A stretch of 9,399 bases of DNA. It comes from Desulfobulbaceae bacterium. Lineage in GTDB: Bacteria; Desulfobacterota; Desulfobulbia; Desulfobulbales; Desulfobulbaceae. The notes under the pieces were generated by a model, which was not told the origin of the DNA, ran no database searches, and saw only the letters and a program-made list of their open reading frames with translations. Position numbers and translations under genes: made by a program. This document shows, piece after piece, positions 1-5,287 of this stretch (positions are counted from its first letter, which is position 1; each line of letters starts with the position of its first letter). The stretch spans positions 35,631 through 45,029 of the forward strand of contig DNUE01000060.1 in assembly GCA_003508005.1 (NCBI GenBank), in the 5' to 3' direction.

Positions 1-703
1 CTTTCTCTGCCGCTGCTTTCTCTGCTGCTGCTTTCTCTGCTGCTGCTTTTTCCGCGGCAGCCTGTTCCTGCACGGCCACGGATTTCGCCGCTGCCGGAGC
101 CTCACCTGGACTGTCGCTCCCTTTTTGTTCCTTCATTTGCGCGGCAGTTGGAACAGCAGCCTCCGCAGCCGGAGCAGCAGCCTTCGTCTCAGCCGGAGCG
201 GTCTTCACCGCATCGCTGGTATAGGGCAATTTCTTTGACTTTGCCACATTATCGACAAAAACCATCTCGCCCGACTCAGGTCCTCCCTCCGCTACATAGG
301 GCCTCTGAACTTCCACCCTGCCGTCCATGACCGCACCCGCCAAATAGGCCCCTTCCAGGATGGCGCCGGTCAGGTTGGCCCCGGTCAGGTCTGCCCCGGC
401 CAGGTCCGCCCCGCCCAGGGCAGCTCCCTGCAGGTTAGCGTTTTTCAGGTTGGCCTTGGCAAGGTTGGCCATATACAGCTGGGCACCGGCCAGGTTGGCC
501 CCCTCCAAGTCAGCACCGGAAAAATCAAAACGGTTCAGCACCGCGCCGGCCAGATCGCACCCCCTGCAGTTGCCGTTCTCCTTCAGCTGCTGATAATTCT
601 TCTGAACCTCGGGCCGCTGGGAAACAGCGTCCTCGCCCCAGACTGTACCTGTAAAAAGAACCATGCTCAGCAGGCACGACAACAGAACAGCGCTTCGTTT
701 CAT
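1..703 (-). CDS. Secreted pentapeptide-repeat protein with Ala/Glu/Lys-repeat tail (3' end outside window)
   Basis: Reading from the ATG at 703, 234 codons are open and run off the left edge, so the C-terminus is missing. Residues 1-23 form a typical signal peptide (MKR, hydrophobic core, probable cleavage after VWG), so the product is exported. Residues 46-50 read CRGCD, a common lead-in to pentapeptide repeats. Residues about 50-126 are A(D/N)LxG-type repeats (SGADLEGANLAGAQL, GGADLAGADLTGANL), which in this family stack as a right-handed beta-helix. After a linker (127-165) comes an Ala/Pro/Lys/Glu-rich tail ending in four AAAEK units, resembling the helical periplasmic stalk of TolA. A ribosome site AAGGA lies 9 nt before the ATG. 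The gene follows the pseudopilin block on the same strand after a 185-nt gap, so it may be a separate unit. The family gives no catalytic function; a structural or periplasm-spanning role is inference. Confidence 0.88.
   Translation of the reverse strand, partial: MKRSAVLLSCLLSMVLFTGTVWGEDAVSQRPEVQKNYQQLKENGNCRGCDLAGAVLNRFDFSGADLEGANLAGAQLYMANLAKANLKNANLQGAALGGADLAGADLTGANLTGAILEGAYLAGAVMDGRVEVQRPYVAEGGPESGEMVFVDNVAKSKKLPYTSDAVKTAPAETKAAAPAAEAAVPTAAQMKEQKGSDSPGEAPAAAKSVAVQEQAAAEKAAAEKAAAEKAAAEK
2..61 (-). repeat. 15-bp tandem repeat encoding AAAEK
   Basis: Four in-frame 15-bp units sit inside the pentapeptide-repeat gene. Units 17-31 and 32-46 are identical (GCAGCAGCAGAGAAA on the minus strand), unit 2-16 differs at one base and unit 47-61 at four bases, all synonymous. 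The array may continue beyond the left edge. Copy-number change would lengthen or shorten the helical tail by five residues without a frameshift. Confidence 0.85.
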
Positions 704-888
704 TGAATAATTCCTTGTTCTTGTTTCTCTGTACAATTTTTTATTACGCGCGGAACATTCCACATCACAAGGCCAGAATCGGTGCTTCTGCAGCATGCCG
801 AAAAGATTGAACGCCGTCGAGCATTTTTTCTCAAAATTCCTCAGCCATCTGTTCTCAGTCCTATGGTTTCTGGCTTCTGCTTCTGGCC
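704..888. other. Intergenic gap, no gene seen
   Basis: This 185-base gap lies between the gspH-like stop codon and the pentapeptide-repeat start. I see no credible gene on either strand and no hairpin with a T-run that would end the upstream transcript. It contains a weak promoter candidate (741-770) and, next to the gspH stop, a decayed short repeat with three TTCTG cores (866-888). Confidence 0.6.
741..770 (-). promoter_or_regulatory. Weak sigma-70-like promoter candidate for the pentapeptide-repeat gene
   Basis: On the minus strand TTGTGA (770-765) and TAATAA (746-741) are separated by 18 bases and lie 38 bases or more upstream of the start codon at 703. Both hexamers match the consensus imperfectly. 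The gap of 185 bases after the preceding gene makes a separate promoter plausible. Confidence 0.3.
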
Positions 889-1458
889 TCAGTATCTTGC
901 CTTTTCGTCATCGATCTCCACATAGGAATCGACGACCCTGGTCACCGCGAGAAAAGGGGAAAGGATCAGGGTCAGGTCCCGCCCCTCATCATCGCGCAAG
1001 TGAATCAAGGTCTTATCCACATACCCCTTGGTGCTGAAACGGATAACCGTGGTCCCCATGGACCGCTTGCCGCCAGCGACCGAAGTGATATCCACCACCC
1101 GCACCGAGTCGGGAATGGCGAGACGCTGTGCCAGCAGAGCGGCATCCGCTTCCCAGACCGGGGTCGTATCCCACACGGCGTCCGGAGCCCTGCCCTTGTC
1201 AGGCTTTGCCGAACTCGTCCAGATCAGTTTGCGCTCCAGATCGAAATGGAGCAGCTGCTCTGACTGGCTTCGAATCGCCTCCTGGGCCGTTTCGGCAATC
1301 AGGCCCACCAACTTCCTGGCAGTGGCCTTGAGCTGATCGGCAAAAAAAGAGCTGCGCAGACCGGGCATGGCAAAGGCGGTGACCATGGCCAGCAGCACCA
1401 TGACCACCATGAGTTCGAGCATGGTGAACCCTCTGGATGCTTGCGGGGCGGGATACAT
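889..1458 (-). CDS. gspH: GspH-like minor pseudopilin (type II secretion)
   Basis: A 189-residue type IV pilin-like protein. It has a short leader (residues 1-10), a prepilin peptidase site G10|F11, the conserved glutamate at mature position +5 (E15, in FTMLEL), and a hydrophobic N-terminal helix to about residue 31. The rest is a soluble domain of mixed strands, compatible with the GspH/FimT family of minor pseudopilins. In type II secretion GspH is part of the pseudopilus that pushes folded substrates through the outer-membrane secretin. The gene starts 25 nt after the gspG stop on the same strand, so the two are very likely co-transcribed. No clear Shine-Dalgarno precedes the ATG, and no in-frame ATG, GTG or TTG lies just upstream, so translational coupling to gspG is likely. 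The other pseudopilins (I, J, K) and the ATPase/secretin genes are not in the window. The GspH assignment, rather than another minor pseudopilin, is less certain than the pilin class. Confidence 0.85.
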   Translation of the reverse strand: MYPAPQASRGFTMLELMVVMVLLAMVTAFAMPGLRSSFFADQLKATARKLVGLIAETAQEAIRSQSEQLLHFDLERKLIWTSSAKPDKGRAPDAVWDTTPVWEADAALLAQRLAIPDSVRVVDITSVAGGKRSMGTTVIRFSTKGYVDKTLIHLRDDEGRDLTLILSPFLAVTRVVDSYVEIDDEKARY

Positions 1459-1483
1459 GACAGAGCGGAAGCCCGGGCAGGAA

Positions 1484-1954
1484 TTATTCTATCTCCCAGT
1501 TGTTGACATCGGCGTCAGCGTCCTCGCCGCCAGGTTCGCCGTCAGGGCCGTAGGACATCAGGTCGAAATCGCCGTGCAGCCCGGGGGAAATATAGACAAA
1601 ATCATTGCCCCAGGGATCCTTCGGCACCCTGCCCTTCTCGAGATATCCTTCCTTGCGCCATTTCTTGGCAAGACGGCCCACTGACGGTGCCTCGATCAGC
1701 GCCTGCAGCCCCTGTTCAGTGGAGGGGTACTCGCCGTTATCCAGCTTGTAGAGCTTCAGGGCCTGTTCAATGGCCTGGATCTGGATTGCCGCCTTTGTCC
1801 GCCGGGCCTCTTCCGGCCGGTCCATGATCCTGGGAACGATCAGGCCGGCGAGAATGCCGAGAATGACCATGACCACCATGATTTCAATCAGGGTAAAGCC
1901 CTGCCTGCCGTGAATATGCCGTAATGGTCGGCTGTGCCGCTGTTCTTTTTTCAT
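1484..1954 (-). CDS. gspG: GspG-type major pseudopilin (type II secretion)
   Basis: A 156-residue protein with the hallmark of the major pseudopilin. A basic 19-residue leader ends in RQG|FTLIEIMVVMVILG: G at -1, F at +1, E24 at +5, then a hydrophobic helix to residue 40. The segment YKLDNGEYPSTEQGLQAL (69-86) is the conserved GspG signature. The C-terminal stretch around 114-150 (DPWGNDF, then FDLMSYGPDGEPGGEDADAD) matches the calcium-binding loop region of GspG. The product is processed by the prepilin peptidase, inserted in the inner membrane and polymerised into the pseudopilus. The gene begins 29 nt after the stop of the delta-60/CFI-box gene and is followed by gspH. The nearest purine-rich site (AAAGGA) is about 19 nt upstream, further than ideal; an in-frame stop just upstream excludes a longer form. 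Confidence 0.95.
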   Translation of the reverse strand: MKKEQRHSRPLRHIHGRQGFTLIEIMVVMVILGILAGLIVPRIMDRPEEARRTKAAIQIQAIEQALKLYKLDNGEYPSTEQGLQALIEAPSVGRLAKKWRKEGYLEKGRVPKDPWGNDFVYISPGLHGDFDLMSYGPDGEPGGEDADADVNNWEIE

Positions 1955-1983
1955 GAGTATCTGACTGCTTTTTCCTTTATGTA

Positions 1984-4524
1984 TTAGAGTCCTGCCGGCC
2001 CCTTACGGGAAAACCTGCGCGCCTGCAACCCGGCAAGGGTGACTGTGCCTGCCAGCAGCAGCAGGCCAGTGCCGCCAATATGCAGAAGCAGCCAGCCCAG
2101 GCCGACTGCCGGCAGGAGAGCGACCTGCACCATAGGGCGCAGGTAAGGATGGGTGGAAATAAAATCAGCCACCGGCGGTGAATGCCGGTAGTAAAACTTG
2201 ACGAACAGTTGGCCCGGCAGGGAGGTCAGCAGGAACTGATCGCGGAACTCCCGCAACAGGGTGACGCAGGGATGGAAGAGACTGCCGTAAGCGGCCGTGG
2301 CGATGAAGCAGGCATCCGCGGTCTTGAAGCCGACCTGATTGCCGTAATATACCATGCCGTCGCTGGTCTTGGCATAGGCCCGCACATAGTAGAAAGTGCT
2401 CGGCTTCAGCTTGCTCAGATTCGAGCTGTAACTGCCGATGCCCGCCCCATCCTTGGTATACCCTTCCAGGGAATACTTCGGTGAGGACAGGTCGAAGACG
2501 CTTTTGGGGGTGGTTTCCTCATCTTCAGTCGTGTCGTTGGTGCCGGTATCCGTCGTATCCTCCTGGGCATAGGCCGTGCCGACCAGCAGATTGCCGATGG
2601 CCCCGGCATAGCGCTCGGCCTGGCGCAAATTGGAAACAGAGGAGGTGCTCACGCTGAAAGTGATCGCATAGTCGCTGCTATTTGCGTTTCCCGCCGTATC
2701 CTTGCAGCGCACATAATAGGAATAGGATTGCCCGCCCTGCACGGATATGGCCTGACTGTGCGTCGTCCCGCCCGTGCTGCCGAAGGTATTTGCCATGGAA
2801 TTATAGGCGGTACCCGCAGTAGTAGCATACCTGCAGGTGGCGCTTTCGTTGGTGGTCACCTGCAGGGTCGTGCTCGTCGTAAGATCAATTGTGCCGGTGG
2901 GCGAGCCGCCGGAAATTACCGGCGGGGTGGTATCGGTGTCATCATCATCCGTGTCATCCGACGCTCCGGTCCCTTCGTCCAGCACCGGGTCCGGCGCGAT
3001 GCTGTACACTACACCCCGCTGGCTGATGGTCAGGCCGGAGGCGGCAATCGCGCCGCCGGTAAAGGCACCGGTGCGGGTCACTTCCGACGGGTCCTTGGTG
3101 ACGATCCAGCTGACAGAGGGGCTGCTCGCCGCCGAAGCCGTTGTCGCATAGCGGGCCACGGCAAAGCTCGTGGTGCCGCCCTGCTCGGTCATGCCTGCGG
3201 CGAGGGCCTTGCCGTCTGCCTGTACGGCCACGGCATAGCTGATATCATTCGAGTCGCCAAAGGCGGTGGTCTTCACTATGGTCTGCAGGGGGAAGACGGC
3301 CAAGCTGCTCCCGGTTTTCTGGAACTCGCTGTACGAATCAAGATCCTGCCGTTCGCTGATCCGCAGGCCGGTCGCTCCGCCATTTCCCTTGAGGGAAAAG
3401 GAGACACCCCCGCTGTCGGCAACATCCAGCTGATGAGAGATGAACAGAAACTCCCGCACACCGTTCACCGTGGTGTAGCCGCTCAGACAGACGACATTGC
3501 CCAGGGCCGCCACGGCAAGGGCCAGGTCGTCCTCCTGGCTGGCCTCGGTGACCAGCATGCCGCTTTCGCCAAAGGTGCGGTCGGGCTGCCCCTCGGCGGT
3601 GAACCTGAACAGTGCCGCATCAAGCTCGCCCGGGGAGCCAACCGCGCCGGCCACCAGAATGGCCCCGCTGTTCAGGAGGCTGATGCCGAAACCGTCCGAG
3701 GGAACCTCGGTCGCCAGCCCTGCGGCAAGACCTTCCTCGCCAAAGGAATAATCCAGATCGCCTTCGGCGGTCAGGCGCAGCACCATGAGTTCGGAGCGAT
3801 CCTGGAAGAGATACGACCCGGTCACCAGGACCCGGCCCTCGTCATCCACGGCAAGGCTGCGGGCCAGCGTGTCTTCACCGATGCCAATCAGGCTCACGCC
3901 CTGGTCGCCGAAGGTGAGATCAAGATTACCTCCGGAAAGATAGCGGGCCACGATCACTGCCCGGCCGGCGGTTCCGGTCGTATAGCCGGCGACAACCAAC
4001 CGGCCTTCACTGTCCACGGCCAGGGACGTAAGCTCATCGTCCAGGCTGCTGTACTCTGTGATCACGATCCCGCCCAGTCCGAAGGAGTGGTCCAGGAGCC
4101 CGTCCGGGGTATACCTGACCAAGGCAAAATCCCTGCCATTCTCGGTGAGGCTGTAGCCGGCGGCAACAATGTAGCCGTCATCCTGCACGGCGATGGCGGC
4201 AATTTCATCGTCTTCCCGCCCCACCATGGTGGTGACGGTGCCGTCAAGGTTGAACGAGGTATCGAGGCTGCCGTCCTCAGTATACCGGACCACGGCGAAA
4301 TCAAGATTGGCGCCGTTGGAGGATGACCCCCCAGCCAGGATACGGCCGTCAGGCTGTACGGCCAGAGCATAGGCCTGGTCGCCGAACTGATTCAGCGCAG
4401 TGGCCACCCGCCCTTCATCGCCAAAGGAGGAATCGAGCTCGCCGATACCCGCAGGCACGGCGAAACCAGCGCCCAGCAGCGATACAAAAAGGAGGACTAA
4501 CAGAAATGGTTTGATTCGGTTCAT
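1984..4524 (-). CDS. Secreted delta-60 beta-propeller / Fn3-like protein with CFI-box C-terminal tail
   Basis: The chosen ATG (4524) gives 846 residues, has a GAGG site 8 nt upstream and is followed at once by a signal peptide (residues 1-25, MNRIKPFLLVLLFVSLL, then a small-residue cleavage region). A longer reading frame to 4638 has no signal peptide at its start and would cross the likely promoter at 4573-4601. Residues about 27-465 hold seven delta-60 units: LDxSFG-like motifs with Phe at 34, 91, 148, 205, 271, 328 and a degenerate one at 422, each followed by an AVQxDGrilaaG strand. This fits a seven-bladed propeller. Residues 471-735 are Fn3-like, with a D/T-rich linker (522-533) and a second D/E/T-rich linker (655-673). 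The C-terminus has CFIATAAYGS (739-748), LREFRD (757-762), FYYRHSPPVADFI (777-789), a long hydrophobic stretch (799-834) and a basic tail (RRFSRK), the layout of the CFI-box C-terminal domain. It heads an operon with gspG and gspH. The function is unknown; an envelope-anchored or secreted surface protein is inferred. Confidence 0.88.
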   Translation of the reverse strand: MNRIKPFLLVLLFVSLLGAGFAVPAGIGELDSSFGDEGRVATALNQFGDQAYALAVQPDGRILAGGSSSNGANLDFAVVRYTEDGSLDTSFNLDGTVTTMVGREDDEIAAIAVQDDGYIVAAGYSLTENGRDFALVRYTPDGLLDHSFGLGGIVITEYSSLDDELTSLAVDSEGRLVVAGYTTGTAGRAVIVARYLSGGNLDLTFGDQGVSLIGIGEDTLARSLAVDDEGRVLVTGSYLFQDRSELMVLRLTAEGDLDYSFGEEGLAAGLATEVPSDGFGISLLNSGAILVAGAVGSPGELDAALFRFTAEGQPDRTFGESGMLVTEASQEDDLALAVAALGNVVCLSGYTTVNGVREFLFISHQLDVADSGGVSFSLKGNGGATGLRISERQDLDSYSEFQKTGSSLAVFPLQTIVKTTAFGDSNDISYAVAVQADGKALAAGMTEQGGTTSFAVARYATTASAASSPSVSWIVTKDPSEVTRTGAFTGGAIAASGLTISQRGVVYSIAPDPVLDEGTGASDDTDDDDTDTTPPVISGGSPTGTIDLTTSTTLQVTTNESATCRYATTAGTAYNSMANTFGSTGGTTHSQAISVQGGQSYSYYVRCKDTAGNANSSDYAITFSVSTSSVSNLRQAERYAGAIGNLLVGTAYAQEDTTDTGTNDTTEDEETTPKSVFDLSSPKYSLEGYTKDGAGIGSYSSNLSKLKPSTFYYVRAYAKTSDGMVYYGNQVGFKTADACFIATAAYGSLFHPCVTLLREFRDQFLLTSLPGQLFVKFYYRHSPPVADFISTHPYLRPMVQVALLPAVGLGWLLLHIGGTGLLLLAGTVTLAGLQARRFSRKGPAGL

Positions 4525-4572
4525 CACGGGTACCTCACAGCGTTGTTCATCGCAAAACAACCTCATCTTTAT

Positions 4573-4601
4573 ATCATATACTGTTCTATGGCGAGACGCA
4601 A
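4573..4601 (-). promoter_or_regulatory. Sigma-70-type promoter for the CFI-box/gspG/gspH operon
   Basis: The minus strand reads TTGCGT (4601-4596), a 17-base spacer, then TATGAT (4578-4573). The -10 is one base off consensus and the spacing is ideal. Transcription would begin near 4566, giving a leader of roughly 40 bases before the ATG at 4524. The site supports the shorter start chosen for the delta-60 gene. Confidence 0.6.
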
Positions 4602-4882
4602 ACATTACATCGCAATTTTCATGCCTGTTCCCTCTCAAGTTTGCTTGTTTTCTTCCGGCAGCCCTTGCCAGAAATTTCAGACTTCACCGATAGCGTTTCA
4701 TTGAGTATAGTATCGGCGGCAACAAAAACGAACCCTGTCTGCGGTCACCCTTGACAATACGTCGCCAACACGGCACCAATATGATGGCGGCAAAAACAGA
4801 GGTAAAACTGTGCCGCTGAACCGCTGGCTTCGCGCAAGCAGATCCAGCAGCCACATACTCACTGATTTTCCTGGAGCACCTG
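4602..4882. promoter_or_regulatory. Divergent intergenic region with candidate operator and plus-strand -35
   Basis: Together with the promoter just to its left, this region separates the minus-strand export operon from the plus-strand Trm112 gene. I see no gene in it. A perfect TTGACA at 4751-4756 is followed by a weak ACCAAT at 18-base spacing (4775-4780) or by a good TATGAT at 23-base spacing (4780-4785); either could serve the Trm112 gene, neither is convincing. An interrupted palindrome, CCGATA (4687-4692) and TATCGG (4711-4716), could be an operator for either side. Confidence 0.35.
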
Positions 4883-5074
4883 ATGATCAACCAAGCCCTG
4901 CTCGACATCCTCGCCTGTCCCAAGTGCAAGCAGCCGGTCAGGCTGACCGCTGACAACAACGGCCTTGCCTGTGACAACTGCCGCCTCCTTTATGAAATCC
5001 GGGACGACATTCCAATCATGCTCATCGACGAGGCGAAACCGCTGGACAACGCCGAGCCGAAGGCAAAAAAATAG
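4883..5074 (+). CDS. Trm112-family zinc-ribbon protein
   Basis: A 63-residue protein with four cysteines in two CxxC pairs (C12/C15 in ACPKCKQP and C30/C33 in CDNC), forming a small zinc ribbon. The opening LLDILACPKCKQPV, the central GLAC..C...Y.IRDDIP and the closing IPIMLIDEA are the Trm112 family pattern, shared with E. coli YcaR. In eukaryotes and archaea Trm112 is an activating partner of several methyltransferases; the role of the short bacterial forms is poorly defined. A GGAG site 6 nt before the ATG supports this start. The gene begins a plus-strand series, but 213 nt of structured sequence separate it from the next gene, so they may not form one operon. The Lys-rich C-terminus (EPKAKK) is unremarkable. 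Confidence 0.93.
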   Translation: MINQALLDILACPKCKQPVRLTADNNGLACDNCRLLYEIRDDIPIMLIDEAKPLDNAEPKAKK

Positions 5075-5107
5075 GCGGTTGGCGATAAGGAGAAATTCTT
5101 GAATTTT

Positions 5108-5145
5108 GTTTGCAGGGCGCGCCCAAAAAAATGCACCCTGCAAAC
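5108..5145 (+). terminator. Long perfect inverted repeat after the Trm112 gene, possible terminator
   Basis: GTTTGCAGGG (5108-5117) and CCCTGCAAAC (5136-5145) are perfect 10-bp complements around an 18-nt loop. The left arm overlaps a second perfect palindrome, GGGCGCGCCC (5115-5124), so two exclusive hairpins can form. No T-run follows, so a standard rho-independent terminator is doubtful. The position, 34 nt after the Trm112 stop codon, fits a transcript end or an RNA-stabilising hairpin. Confidence 0.45.
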
Positions 5146-5168
5146 GGACGAGTCCCGTCTCCCCCTTT

Positions 5169-5246
5169 CATTTGTGCCGTGATGATAGAGCACAATGTGC
5201 AAAGGTGGTCATGAACCATCAATATTGAACCGCTTCCGTCATGAAC
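5169..5246 (+). promoter_or_regulatory. Overlapping dyads and direct repeats upstream of the ETF-QO gene
   Basis: TTGTGC (5172-5177) pairs with GCACAA (5190-5195), extending to CAT/ATG with one bulge; GCACAaTGTGC (5190-5200) is a competing palindrome sharing the same arm. TCAATATTGA (5219-5228) is a perfect palindrome flanked by two direct copies of GTCATGAAC (5208-5216 and 5238-5246), 30 bp apart start to start. The arrangement could be an operator or a structured leader. I find no convincing sigma-70 promoter here. Confidence 0.4.
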
Positions 5247-5287
5247 ATTGAGGTTCCGTTGTCAAATATCTGCAAAGGAGCATATCT

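Noticed and set aside
2..61. CRISPR-like array at the left edge
   Set aside because: The units are directly adjacent 15-mers without spacers and are in frame within a coding sequence.
674..703. Lipoprotein signal (LLSC at residues 7-10) in the pentapeptide-repeat protein
   Set aside because: The cysteine is too close to the N-terminus for a normal lipobox and the hydrophobic core continues past it, so an ordinary signal peptide ending near residue 23 fits better.
781..802. Hairpin TGCT/AGCA with outer CGG/CCG between gspH and the pentapeptide gene as a terminator
   Set aside because: The stem is short and bulged, and no T-run follows it on either strand.
795..1037. 80-codon plus-strand frame over the end of gspH
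   Set aside because: It overlaps a well-supported pseudopilin gene, has no ribosome site of note and no recognisable family.
2728..4326. 532-codon open frame on the plus strand
   Set aside because: It lies wholly antisense to the delta-60 gene, whose repeats, signal peptide and ribosome site are clear. Its product is Gly/Ala/His-rich without any recognisable domain, a normal by-product of G+C-rich codons on the other strand.
4525..4638. Longer N-terminus for the delta-60 protein starting at 4638
   Set aside because: The extra 38 residues precede a classic signal peptide, lack a matching ribosome site, and overlap the best promoter on that strand.
5101..5145. Classical rho-independent terminator after Trm112
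   Set aside because: The stem is perfect, but the next bases are CGGACGAG rather than a T-run; I list it only as a possible terminator or regulatory hairpin.
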